From Phallusia mammillata (Eukaryota > Chordata > Ascidiacea > Phlebobranchia > Ascidiidae): a DNA stretch of 64,000 bases. The notes under the pieces were generated by a model that saw nothing but the letters and a program-made list of their open reading frames with translations, searched no databases and was not told the origin of the DNA. Both the position numbers and the translations under genes were made by a program. The DNA lies in assembly GCA_003260075.1 (NCBI GenBank), contig QLIY01000019.1:51945-115944 (forward strand), written 5' to 3'. Shown one piece after another: positions 23,901 through 35,032 of this stretch. Each line of letters starts with the position of its first letter. The first letter of the stretch is position 1.

Positions 23901-26900
23901 GGTATAGTGGGATTGGTAACAGCCACCGGACTGTCAGGCAAGGTCGTGGGGGGGGGGACGCCTGATGCAAGTTTTCTGCGACCTGGCAATATGTGGCTAG
24001 AATCAAATGCGAATCATACTTGTAGTTAAGCATATTTGGTAAGCAACAAAATAAAATCACCTTGTGTTATACACAGGTGCGGCCCGCGAACTAATTTTGG
24101 GGGGGGGGGTGCTTTAAATAAACATTGATCCTATATTAAGAACTTTGGGTTATCATATTACATTACACAACCTATTGCGATCATTTGTACGTATTGTTTA
24201 GTGATAAAATATACACAGATTGGAACCACAGGTAACTCGTGAATACAACAGGGAAATGGTGATAACCAACCTGCTTTAAAAGTTTTCCACTTTCCACCTT
24301 TTCTCGGGTTGACTTGGGAACAATGGGGGGGGGGGGACACAGATTGGAACCACAGGTAAGTCGTGAATATACAACAGGGAAATGGTGATAACCAACCTGC
24401 TTCAAAAGTTTTCCACTTTCCACCTTTTCTCGGGTTGACTTGGGAACAATGTCCATCAAACTGCGGAAGAAGTCGTCAACAGACGATGCCTGGCCAACTG
24501 AACCCGAGTGAGGTTTTGTCAGTTTCTCTGTACACAAACAATCACATACTGTAACAGAAGATCTTGAAAACACAACACAACTGAAGCCACAATACCAAAA
24601 GCCCTTTATGGTTAAACAAACAAAACGCATACCAGTCGTAGGTGATTGGAGCTCCTGATTTTCGACAATAGGATGTGAAGATGTAACATCTTCTGACGAC
24701 AAAATCGGTAAATCCATTGGCGGAATAACATTTGGGGGGGGGGCTAAACAAACAAAACGCATACCAGTCGTAGGTGATTGGAGCTCGTGATTTTCGACAA
24801 TGGGTTGTGAAGACGTTACATCTTCTGACGACAAAATCGGTAAATCCATTGGCGGAATAACATTTTCCTGTTCCGCTAATTTTACGTTCTCATTAACGTC
24901 CTTGTTTTTGGTCACCGTCTCGGCACTAACATTGTCGGTAACATTCTCCACAGGAAGCTCTTCACTACTTTGCACTGATGGTATAGTGGGATTGGTAACA
25001 GCCACCGGACTGTCAGGCAAGGTCGTGTTTCCGTTCATTGCAAGTGCAGTAAGGTCGAGAGCCTGCATTGTAGCTGATAACGCCCTCATCGCTGTATCTG
25101 GCGCTTCGGTGGTGATCGGATCTTTTTTGGTCTCACTTTCCGATTTTCGGTTTAACACTGGCGTGCTCCGGGAAACAGGACCTAAAAACGGAGTTTAAGC
25201 TTTATAATAAAATAACGTACGCCTATATTGTAGCAACAGTTGAAATACAGTAAAACTTTCGGTTAATCTGGATCTTCGCCTAATTCGGACAAAACTCGAG
25301 ATACAAATAATTGGTAATGTGGTGAGGCTTAAACTAATCGATATCGGTTAATCTGAATCTTCGCCAAATCCAGACAATTTTTAGTTCAAACGCATTGGAT
25401 TAACCGATGTTTACTTTGTCTTTAAATTGTAGTTTAGTTTTCGAAATTATTTTCCCAAGCGCGCTAATGTTTTGACAAAAACTTCTTGTTGTGCAACTAA
25501 ATTAGCCAACCGACTGCCTGGAATGTGTAAGTCTAATATTTATCATGTGCTTGGCTTTGGATTTGTCGTAAAAAGTCACAAAACAAAGACAAAACTCTTA
25601 CTGTTCTGTTCTTCAATAGGATCAGGTGGTGGGTTGACACCATCGTACGGAGCTGACCACCCCTCGCATGCCTCACTGAAACGAAAACAAATACATTACC
25701 AGAACCAATGGCGCAAACATGCTTGCGAGCATCAATTAGCCCACCTGCACTGATGTATAGCATTTCTTGCATCTTCCAAGTAATCCATATAGCTCGTGTT
25801 GAGTTCGAGTTGGGATTTAAGGTCAGGGCCAAACTCAGCCATAGTGCTTGGGCTTGTGATGGTGCGGAGCCGCATTCCAGTCGATTCTGGTTCCTCGCTG
25901 GTAACGGCTGAATCACAAGCAAATTTGGAGCGACATGTAAAAGTGTTCACTCATTAAAAACTTGTGCTCAATGTTGTGGAATCAGCGGAAAACATTTTTT
26001 TTGAAATTTGAATCGAAGTGTTGTGATGTAGTGAAATTTACATGCAAATTTTGGGTTAAAAAATAAAACACATTTGATTGATGAAAATTACACTTAGATT
26101 TGACCCTGTGCGAATCAATGCAAAATTTGCAACAGATACGTTTTTCAGTACCTGCTTTTGACAAACAAAATGAACAAAAAAGTAACAAATCACGAAGTGG
26201 AATTAAACCTGAATGCATGTTAATTGTAACAGAGAGATCTTCGTTGACGGTGTATTCTGAAAACGCGCAATTAGCGTCGATTGCGGGCGGCGATTTATTG
26301 CCACGAAAAGAAAATGACGTATCATGCGGTGGTGATGGAGGTTGTAGGGAGTGAAACGCCACATTACCCGGGGAAACTGGAGATGCAGGAGCTGGGCTGA
26401 CTGGCTTTTCCTCGGCGACTGGAACAATCTGAAATATAATGAAGTTATTTTTTACGGTTTTCTTTGTGGGAATATGGATTAGAGTGGATGAAAAAATGTC
26501 AGTGAACTTGGGGTCTGAAATTATCCACTGTTTATTTAAGAAATATATATTTCAACAATGTAATAGGGGGTAAAAATATATTTCATCAAACTTATTAAAA
26601 TAAATCTACTTTAAATTGGTCGCCTTTTTAATAAGGTACTGAAATAACTTGTCCAAGTTTACTGACAACTATTTTATGCAACTGTTGTCTTAATTGTTCA
26701 TACTGAGTCTGTGGTGACTGGTGATTATAAATACTACTTACAGTTTAGGCTGTGATTATCAAAACAACCACAAACCCAACAAACAAATTTTACAAAGGTA
26801 TGGAAAGTGGAAACCTCTATTTAAAGCATGCATGACTTTTGAACGCAACCCAAATTGGGACAAGATTCCAAATTTGAACGCACAAACATTTAGTTGCTAA

Positions 26901-29900
26901 AACAAAACAGTGCTCCTCAACATATAAACTGTATACATATAGTGTTTTACATATATACAAGTTTATAGGGTTTTTGGATACTGATGATACCTATCAATTA
27001 GGTCAAATATATATATATATATATTAAATATACACATACATATTAAACAGTGGATGACTTAAATTTGTTAAGTTTTCAGTCTGTTGCAAAATATGTTGTA
27101 CTTTACCTTGTTTTCAGCATTAGGTTCATCTTGTACAGGTCTAAACATATCCACCTCAGTACCAGGTTTGGTTTCAGGTTCACTGAGGCAGGGGGGGGGG
27201 GTCCCAACATATAAACTGTATATATATAGTGTTTTGCATATATACAAGTTTATACGGTTTTTAGATACTGATGATACCTATCAATTAGGTCAAATACATA
27301 TATATATATATCTTAAACAGCGGATGACTTCAAAATTTGTTATGTTTTCAGTCTGTTGCAAAATATCTTGTACTTTACCTTGTTTTCAACTTTAGGTTCA
27401 TCCTGCACAGGTCTGAACATATCCACCTCAGTACCAGGTTTGGTTTCAGGTTCACTGAGGCAGGCTGCTGGTGTAAGAGCCAGGAATCGAGCTGCTGATG
27501 CATTGTGAAGGTCAACATCACATATAGCTCGACGCTGGCTGACCAGGAGATGTTCACAGGGGATTAAGTGTCTGTAGAGAAAGTAATTTTACATGTAGGG
27601 CATCAATGTACAAAGTGTTATGCATTGTGTTGATGTATAATGTATGTTAGGCATGCATTCACTGTTAAACATATAGAGGAATTAAAACATGTGCACCTTT
27701 ATGTTTTTGGTTTTGTTGGGAATTAAAACAGTTTTTGCTGCTTAGCTATATTTATATACAGTAAACCTTGGTTAATCCAAACCAGTGTGGACCAAAATAA
27801 TTGTCCAGATTAGGCAAAGGTTTAACCAATGTCCATTAGTTCATCCTTATCACATTTCAAATGATTTGTGCCTCAAGTGCTGTCTGAATTATATGAAGAT
27901 CCAGATTTACCAAGGTTTACTGTGTCTTCAATTTGGAATGCATAAACAGCCACCTCAATTTAAAAAAACTCACCTGAAAACTAATTGCAACATCAAATCT
28001 TCACAATTCAGATCTGCTAGTGTACGTATTAGGGAGAGAGAAACAAGTGCCAGCTGAAAAAAAATAATACAACAAACCATCATTAGAACCAATCTTCTTT
28101 AAGAATCTAAATATAAAAGTGCACAAGGCACCCACCCTGTTATTACTGGCAATTCTTTGTATCAATGTATTAATAATAAGGCTGCTCTCATGGCGATGGG
28201 TTAAAAGAAACTGAAGAAAGCACCTCATCAATGGTGGAGCAGTTACAGACCGAAGAAACAGGTTAAGATAGGCTGTTGTTACAACCACCTCATCTGCAGA
28301 TGTCTGTGTTTGCAAATAAGAGCCATTGTGTTAAAATGTACAGTTTTGATATACAGTAGTTTAAATGTGTGCATATTGTTCACACAAAATCAAATGCAAA
28401 TTTTGTTTCAAAATCAAATCAACTGTAATGTTGCCATTGTAGAATTAATTGATCACAGACATTTGAATTTACATTTAAGTTCCTGATTTAAAAAAAACTT
28501 TTCGTAGAATTGGTTGCTTGACAAGCATACATCACAAGGGGGGGGGGATGATTTAAAAAAAAAAACTTTTCGTAGAATTGGTTGCTTGACAAGCATACAT
28601 CACAATATCATCTGTCAACAAAATGCAATCAAAATCGAATTACTTTGCAAGGATTTACAAGGGATTTGGTAATTACACATGATAAAACGTTCAGGCATTA
28701 TGAAATTAGGCCATTAATAAAATACAAAGGACAATCTTAAACAAGTAAAAATGAATACATTATTAAGATACATTATTATTTTACACATGTGAAAAATTGA
28801 TATTATATATTGTGACGAAAGACAAGGCCAGCAGTGGCTGTAAAGCAATTGATGTCTAATTTAGGCAAGAAAGAGGATAATTGGGCACCTACACTTATCA
28901 ACAGAGAATGTGTGGTATTAAAATTACACTGGGTAACAATATAATTGCTGATGTGCCAATCCACTGAAAGACTTACATTAGATGGGTCCTCTGTCTGTTT
29001 GCGCTTCTAGTTAATTTGTTGAACATCATTTAGAAATGTAAGTGTTAACAAATGACAAAATGTAAAAATTGACAATGACAAAAATCTGATTTATAAACTT
29101 TCTTTAGTTTAATGAAGCCTCATTATGTACCTTGTGCAGTGATGGACTAAATACAGAAATAAGAAATCCATTGTAGAAAAAATCAAGCAGCTGTTCACCG
29201 ACAATAGAATGTGCAACCTACATACAATATAAAGGTGAGACTTTCTTTCAATAAAACATTGTTACACCATATGTACAAATACACAGTAGTTCATTAACTA
29301 CTGAAAATGAAGGCTTCATTTCATAAATAAATTAAATATTAGTACAGTATAACACAGAACATACAAATATAAACATTTTAAATGTGTTGAACATGTATTA
29401 CAGTTGAGCAAAAATAAAAGTCACTTACTTCAATTACAGAATTGCAAAACTCAAATGAATTCATAAAGTTAATCAGCGATGGGACTTGCGACCAATCACT
29501 TCTTTGCAGACAATGCCAATCATCAGTCCGCACAACCATGTGACGAGGCAGTGTCGAATACAAAGCACTCAGTCCAGTTGCCAACACCTGAAATGGATTG
29601 ACAGTTACAAAACCACATGTAGGAAATGCAAAACAGTGTTCTGTTAAGAAATTAATATTGCTGTGTGTGAACACAACAAGTTGTTGCTGTGTGTATGGAC
29701 AACTAGTTTTCTACTTACAGGACAGAAGTTTGACTGATGAACAATATAATTGGCAACACTTTCGTTTTCTGATGACAGTGACATGCACAGAAGTAGGGCG
29801 TCCCTTGCCTGCTGGCCAATAGTGCCCTCCCTGCAAAGAAAATGTACAGTTGTGGCAACAAACCTAAAGGTGTCAGCATTTTTGTGTAATTATTTACTTA

Positions 29901-31659
29901 ACAGTGTACAAAAATGCTACCACATTAACTTACCTGTGAATAAAGTCAATCAGCAAAGAGAATATCACAAAGTTGGCAGAACCATGGGCTGAAGAAGCAT
30001 TGAAAAATACTTCTAACAATGTTGGGTCGCGATTCATCCACACACACAAAAGGTTAAGGAGAAGAACAATATGCGCATCTAATTCTTCTGACCTGTGCCA
30101 TAGCTTTGTTAACTCTCTGTTTCATTTATGTTTAAAAGACATGTACTGATAAATAGACATAGCAGAAAAAAGACATTTAAAGATAAATAGACATAGCAAA
30201 TACAGGTTTACATAAACAACAGTAAATTTACCCCATCAGACTGCAAACAGTGGGGGGGGGGAATTTATGTTTATAAGACATGTACTACTGATAAATAGAC
30301 ATAGCAGATAAAAGACATTTAAAGATAAATAGACATAGCAAATAAAGGTTTACATAAACAACAGTAAATTTACCCCATCAGACTGCAAACAGTTCAGCCT
30401 TAGGTAAAGGACATGTTTTAGTTATTTGATTGTTAAAAAATATATACCTTGTACATGTGCTACATGACAACAATTTTAACATAGGGCTGACAAGCTGTTT
30501 GTGATGCAGCAAAGAATGCTGTGCTTGACTTATGAGAACCTCATAGACTTTAAGCTGCAAAAAAATACAATAACAAGTTAATAAAAAACAGCATCCATCG
30601 CATAATCAAAAAACTACAAGCACATAGTTACCAGATTTAGCATTATTTCTGTTTTAAACAATGATGCATCATCCCACCAATTTAACAGCTTTTGGAAAAT
30701 GTTCTGTGTAATAGCAAACTCTAAGATTGGTCCCAATAATTGGCCTGTAAAACACAATTTAGTCTAATTATTCTAAGAAAAGAATTGCCCAACCATTTTA
30801 ACAAATAAATAAAACTGCTAACATAAGAAATAGTAAAACATTTTCTTCCATTTTTCCAAAATATCTTTAATACAAGTGCTGGTTTGTTTCTAGGAAGTAC
30901 TTTTGCTATTGGGTCTAACAAACCTGATGACTGTTCCTCAACAAGAAGGTAAATCATGTGTTCCAACAAGTTTCGTACCACATTCACATCATCACTTGTG
31001 ATGTTTTCTATTTTTGGTACCACTGTTTCTTTAGTTTGGATAAATGCTGGGCGTGGACATGTGGCACTTATTATGTCACATATCTGTGGAAATAAGGAAA
31101 ACTTATTTAACAGTACATGTGGCCCTCTGTAAAAGTATCGAGCCAATAAATGAAAAGCTGCAAACAGTGCACAATGTTTTGACCTAAAAGGCTTCCTCTG
31201 TGGTGTATGTCCAGTTGTGGCATTGCACAGTGTAGGTGAGGCATGGGTTTTTACTCTGTTACTCCCAACAACTGGAGTGCCGTTGTATGGCGCACACTAG
31301 CCAATGTGGCCGATCCCTTGCCACCAGCTGCACTAATAAGGCCTTATAGATCGAAACAGTGTGCACTGTCTGCAGCTTATCATGTGGCACTGATTATGTC
31401 ACATACCTGTGGAAATAAGGAAAATGTATTTAACACGACAACATATATCTATGTACACAACTCAAATAACAGATAAAACATATATATGTGCATAAAAATA
31501 TTAATATTTATTGAATAAAAATAAAACATAACACACCTGTTGCCAATGTGATTTAAACGCATCCAGACAAATGGTTTCTGGATTCCCTACTGCAGGTTGT
31601 GAAGTTTGTTCCTGAGATGGACGGTCATCCCATTTTTTTAACTTTTTTAACCAGCTCAT
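17961..31659 (-). CDS. FHIP1: FHIP1 (FAM160A) FTS-Hook interacting protein, 24 exons
   Basis: Links the FTS-Hook dynein-adaptor complex to early endosomes. Exons on the minus strand: 31659-31537, 31083-30924, 30744-30632, 30554-30448, 30092-29934, 29830-29719, 29587-29429, 29217-29131, 29006-28977, 28303-28136, 28053-27974, 27571-27379, 26428-26209, 25907-25745, 25675-25602, 25181-24765, 24527-24397, 23362-23255, 22269-22091, 21628-21483, 21018-20840, 20315-20144, 18845-18751, 18200-17961. All phases agree, giving 1204 aa (human paralogues about 970-1040). Conserved blocks: MSWLKKL start, SHWQQ, GPILEFAITQNIF, QARDALLLCMSLS, SLINFMNSFEFCN, VVTTAYLNLFLRS, a C-terminal GPLMGTLFAKLDQMI, ACYPQPLLRSFLLN and FLKELAAVAQEHAV. 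The central 400 residues are acidic, S/T-rich and poorly conserved. Exon pieces at 23841-23948, 24271-24325, 24633-24733 and 27108-27190 are allele copies, not extra exons. Confidence 0.93.
18437..18540 (+). repeat. Possible tRNA-derived SINE fragment
   Basis: GGGGTTCGAACCC resembles a tRNA B box, but no 7+5+5 arm set with a matching acceptor stem can be drawn around it. A similar TTTCGAACCCAGG stretch lies near 56731. It is at most a decayed SINE and lies in the last FHIP1 intron. Confidence 0.25.
20531..20829. repeat. Direct duplicate joined by a G10 run
   Basis: About 143 bp in an FHIP1 intron (20531-20673) recurs at 20685-20829 with a few substitutions, separated by poly-G. The second copy abuts the donor site of the exon at 20840-21018. 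Confidence 0.75.
21682..21840. repeat. Diverged direct duplicate joined by a G run
   Basis: A roughly 50-bp sequence beginning near CATGTACCACAAG is repeated after the G run at 21782-21790 with about one difference in ten, more diverged than most pairs in the window. Confidence 0.6.
21879..22073. mobile_element. Non-autonomous hAT element
   Basis: 195 bp, termini CAGGGGTCGGCAACC and GGTTGCCGACCACTG, target duplication GTGTAAAT (21871-21878, 22074-22081). It sits 18 bp past the donor of the FHIP1 exon 22091-22269, very close to the splice site. Same family as the element at 58940. Confidence 0.93.
22278..22812. repeat. About 260-bp direct duplicate joined by a G10 run
   Basis: The segment from about 22278 to 22539 recurs at 22551-22812 with scattered substitutions (for example TACATGAGT versus TGCATGGGT). 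Allele-like join within an FHIP1 intron. Confidence 0.75.
23770..24111. mobile_element. hAT element split by an FHIP1 exon fragment and three G runs
   Basis: Left terminus CAGGGGTGGGCAACC at 23770; target duplication CTTTAAAT at 23762-23769 and 24112-24119. The body from about 23960 matches the element at 17604, but its last roughly 40 bp are replaced by G (24099-24109), leaving only the final TG. Between G runs at 23827 and 23949 lies a 108-bp piece of FHIP1 exon 16 (exon 25181-24765). Confidence 0.8.
23841..23948 (-). pseudogene. Displaced fragment of an FHIP1 exon
   Basis: Matches about 24918-25026 of the FHIP1 exon at 24765-25181 with roughly four base differences, but lies inside a hAT element with a poly-G run on each side. 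Either a haplotype fragment misplaced by assembly or a captured exon. Not part of the FHIP1 reading frame. Confidence 0.7.
24213..24452. repeat. Duplicate covering part of an FHIP1 exon
   Basis: 24213-24325 and 24339-24452 are near-identical, split by a G run at 24326-24336. Each contains the donor end of the exon 24397-24527, so the copy at 24271-24325 would look like an additional truncated exon. Confidence 0.8.
24613..24862. repeat. Duplicate covering the 3' end of an FHIP1 exon
   Basis: 24613-24733 recurs at 24744-24862 with few changes (for example GATTTTCGACAATAGG versus AATGGG), split by a G run. The copy at 24633-24733 is an allelic version of the end of exon 24765-25181. Confidence 0.8.
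25248..25416. mobile_element. Mariner/pogo-like MITE copy 2
   Basis: Follows TA, starts CAGTAAAACTTTCGGTTAAT and ends near ACCGATGTTTACT; the interior shares GATCTTCGCCTAATTC with the copy at 5116. Lies between two FHIP1 exons. Confidence 0.7.
26919..27464. repeat. About 270-bp duplicate covering part of an FHIP1 exon
   Basis: 26919-27189 recurs at 27200-27464 around a G run at 27190-27199. The left copy carries the donor end of exon 27379-27571 (at 27108-27190) with substitutions, including a GCATTAGG for CTTTAGG change. TA-dinucleotide repeat lengths also differ between copies, as between alleles. Confidence 0.8.
27759..27922. mobile_element. Mariner/pogo-like MITE copy 3
   Basis: About 164 bp with strong terminal inverted repeats: CAGTAAACCTTGGTTAATCC at the left and a match ending CCAAGGTTTACTG at the right. 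TA precedes it; the right-hand TA has changed to TG. A half-copy end (ACCAAGGTTTACTGTAG) lies at about 1590-1607 in a MESD intron. Confidence 0.75.
28485..28605. repeat. Direct duplicate joined by a G run
   Basis: About 55 bp (28485-28538) recurs after the G run at 28539-28547, with a different poly-A length. In an FHIP1 intron. Confidence 0.75.
30124..30392. repeat. About 130-bp direct duplicate joined by a G run
   Basis: 30124-30250 and 30262-30392 are near-identical with a three-base indel (ACTGAT versus ACTACTGAT). In FHIP1 intron 4. Confidence 0.75.
31378..31440 (-). pseudogene. Partial copy of FHIP1 exon 2 acceptor region
   Basis: Resembles 31070-31115 (intron end plus the first roughly 27 coding bases of exon 2), without any poly-G between the copies. 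Read in the exon frame it reaches TGA after eight codons. It may be a genuine small duplication and, if spliced in, would act as a poison exon. Confidence 0.5.
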
Positions 31660-31932
31660 TGCAATATAAATTGCCTGGGCACATTTAGATTTTATCTTCT
31701 TTCAGTTACCTCCAGATTCTAACCATTATATACCGGTTTAAATTTAAACTGAATGTATCGCTACTTCTAAAGAATAAAAATTTAATTCCTTATCTTGTTG
31801 TTACATGATAAGTAGAAGTTACTGTGAAACGCGAGTCAATAATCAGCAATTTGTACTGACACAGACTAATAACAGGGTCGCAATGTTACAAAGAAAATTC
31901 CAAACAGTTTTCTTAAAAATTATACTTTAGTT

Positions 31933-32359
31933 GGGGTGACACTAAATCTTTGAATCGCTGGAGATGGCAGGACATGGCGGAAAGTCGGAAACACTGAATA
32001 TATCAGGTTAAATTGCTGAAGGTTAGTGCCAAAGATTGGGGTGAGGTTTTATTATAGTATATAATATGAATAAAAAAATGTCCCTGTCTAAATTGATTCA
32101 GCTATTTTGGCAAAAATTTTGGCTGAAAATTTATTTTTTGGCTGAAATTTGGCAAAAATCCTTGCGCGGAAAGTCTTCCTCGGCTGCGGAATATTTTCTT
32201 CAGTGGTGGAATATTCCGACGGGACATTTTTTAATGATTTACTATAATAAAACCTCACCCCAACCTTAATAGCACTAACCGTCAGCAAATTAACATGACA
32301 TTCAGTGGTTTTCATGACGTCCCGCCATCTCCCGTGATTTAGCGTTTTAGTGTCACCCC
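31933..32359. mobile_element. Foldback MITE upstream of FHIP1
   Basis: A 427-bp near-palindrome. The arms start GGGGTGACACTAAA and end TTTAGTGTCACCCC, and a second inner pair (GGGGTGAGGTTTTATTATAG / CTATAATAAAACCTCACCCC) continues the symmetry. TTTAGTT flanks both sides with a small offset, so the target duplication is uncertain. It begins 274 bp upstream of the FHIP1 start codon. Confidence 0.75.
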
Positions 32360-32426
32360 TTTTTAGTTCCATCTGGAAAATCTAAAATATGGTCATGAAT
32401 CTGGATCTAGATTCTACACTCTAGAG

Positions 32427-32754
32427 CAGGGGTTCTTAACCAGGGGTACATGTACCCCTTGGGGGTACGAATCAGCAAAGCAGGGGGTACTACATGCACT
32501 GTGAAAGTATACGCTATTTAGGCATATTTGTCAAGAATGCGTAACAAGTCACGTTATGTCTTTGACTGATTTAAAGTGACTGATTGGTGGTGTGCTGTAA
32601 ATATTGTTGAACTTACAAGACTGTTTTTATGCATGCATTTAGCATATAAGTTATAAATACGGTGATTTAATTTTATGTATTGTAGACAGGGGGTATGAGA
32701 AAATTTCATGAAAGCTCAAAGGGTAGGAGCGCTTAAAAAGGTTGAGAAACACTG
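32427..32754. mobile_element. Non-autonomous hAT element
   Basis: 328 bp, termini CAGGGGTTCTTAACC and GGTTGAGAAACACTG, target duplication CTCTAGAG (32419-32426, 32755-32762). The interior has GGGGGTAC repeats. Intergenic between FHIP1 and the gene at 35033. Confidence 0.93.
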
Positions 32755-32762
32755 CTCTAGAG

Positions 32763-34628
32763 TTTAAACAAACATTACAAACAAACAACTGTATACAGTA
32801 ACAAACACTATAGTGTCAGTGTGAAAAACACAACAATACGCAGTACACATAGCATGAAAATTTCGCATAATTATCTTCATCACATATCTATTATACTCGG
32901 TCTTAAAAAACAATTCAGCAACCTCTCTAATTGTTTTTCTGTTCTGCATATTACCACCCTAATGTTTACAATGATTACTTAAATGACGTCATCACCAGGG
33001 TGACTTTACAGTGTGTTAGCCCAAGCGGTTCATAGTAAATATAAAATTCCATACCTGTACACAACGATTATTATCAAAAAAACAAACAAAGCTTAAACTG
33101 TTTAATTACATGATGCATAAACAAATTAACAAAAATATCTTGTGTACTTCTACTGTGAATTTTTTATTTGTTTTTTCACAACGTTTCAAGCAAGCAAGTA
33201 ATAGAAAATACAAGTACCGGTACTTTTATTACATTCCTCTTAGGCCGTTATTTTGCACACTCATTTATTGTGGGCTACATTCACATTTTATTGTACGTTA
33301 TAATATTAAGTCGTCCTTGTAGCCGGTGAATTGTTTATTGGGGGCAACATAAATAATCTGACGTCATTTCAAAGTGTCATAATAAAGGGCACATACCCCA
33401 CATAGACAAGGGCGACAACTTTGCTGCAAAACCGACGGCGAACAAGAAATAAAGCTACTTTGGGTCTGTGAAATATTTCACCAATTACACTCGTTTTGTT
33501 TCTCTTTTAAAATAAACATTTTAAAACATGGGGGGGGGTGCATAGAGTCCCCCCAACCAAAATTTTTCCCCTGCCGAACCCCCCGGGATTTTCGCCCGAG
33601 AATATATATGGGACCATTTTATCACAATGGTAGTGGTACTTCTGGTGTGACAAAAACAAAGCCCAATACCTTTTTAGTATAGAATAATACTGTAAGCAAC
33701 AAATTTTTTTAAACGTAGGCCTATGTCATGCATGTTTGGTTTTTTAAACATGCATGTTTGGTAAAGTTGAATAATACATCCGAAAATTCGTTTATTAATT
33801 GGTTCTTTTCAGCACAAGTAGGAGACAAAACGAAGTCAATTAACCTAAGCATCGATTTGCAAATTATCGGTGTGTAGCCTACCTCTATTCACATTGTCAC
33901 CAAATCGACTTTTACGGACTCAAGTTAAGTCTTGAACTGATGACACGTAGCCTACATGACGAAAAAAATCGACACAACATGGTTAAAACTAAATCCCTTT
34001 GTAACGATGAAGATATAAGCAAGTAGCCTAATAGGCCTATGTTTATGAGAACTTTCCTTTGAGACAAAAAGGGGGTTTGTACTAAACCTTGGATAGCTAT
34101 TCTGACCACTTATCTTGTATTTAGTTTTTTTTCGTTAAGACAAAATGGAATGAACAAACCTGTTTCAACATAGATATGTTGAACGTTGATCTCTTTTCAC
34201 TTATCATTTGTTTTCGCTACAGGCTAAAGCAGAGACAGAAAGGGTTGCAGCCCTACGCCCGCGGGCAAACCGCCCCCATCGCCAGTTTGACTAACTCTAA
34301 AATAGCAAGATGCCCTTGCGGTTTGCAAAAATGCTTTGCCGTATGTTGATTCTGTTGAAACTAATGCAACTTAAATATTTAATGTTCTCAACTTCTAAAC
34401 ATCGCCACTGACTACAAAGTATCGTGCGACAATCATGACAATTGAAACGCGCGGTAATAAATGGCGGTTAGTGTACGAGAAAATGTTGTAGACAGAGGAT
34501 CACACCAAACTCTGCTTTGTTAGCATGTCAATAATTATACGCGCTACAAATCTTTGCAAACTTTTACAAAATACATGCATTTATTTACAAATACTTTTAG
34601 GTAAGTTATTTTACGTGTGCTTAATACA
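32763..34628. other. Intergenic, no gene seen
   Basis: AT-rich sequence between FHIP1 and the next minus-strand gene. A G9 run lies near 33530. I see no exon with matching splice sites, no RNA gene and no clean transposon. Confidence 0.5.
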
Positions 34629-34921
34629 TTTTTAAACATGTTTTACTTATGTTTTTAAATGGTAGCCCTCAAGTTATTTGGTGATCTTAAAGACAACCCT
34701 CGGCATTAAAAAGGTTGACCTCAGGGCTAAAGAGAAGCAGATTTTTCTTCAGGATGCATGTAATGTATTGGGGGGGGGGAATTTTTAAACATGTTTTACT
34801 TATGTTTTTAAATGGTAGGCCTCAAGTTATTTGGTGATCTTAAAGGCAACCCTCGGCATTAAAAAGGTTGACCCCAGGGCTAAAGAGAAGCAGATTTTTC
34901 TTCAGGATGCATGTAATGTAT
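34629..34921. repeat. About 140-bp direct duplicate joined by a G run
   Basis: 34629-34769 recurs at 34780-34921 with single-base differences (GTAGCC versus GTAGGC). Haplotype-join pattern. Confidence 0.75.
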
Positions 34922-34966
34922 TTCACAAGAAATATAGGAGGCAAAAACACAATTGAATCTCTAACC

Positions 34967-34972
34967 TTTATT
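34967..34972 (-). terminator. Poly(A) signal of the gene at 35033
   Basis: AATAAA on the minus strand, 61 bases past the stop codon, a usual distance for a short 3' UTR. Confidence 0.6.
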
Positions 34973-35032
34973 TGTGTCTTAATTTGTAATTTATGTGCAT
35001 TGCGGCTTCCCATTAACAGAGACATACATGGT

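Noticed and set aside
24181-25158. A 325-codon open frame on the minus strand as a single-exon gene
   Set aside because: It is two FHIP1 exons plus intervening introns and allele copies read through in one frame; the splice sites and phases fit FHIP1.
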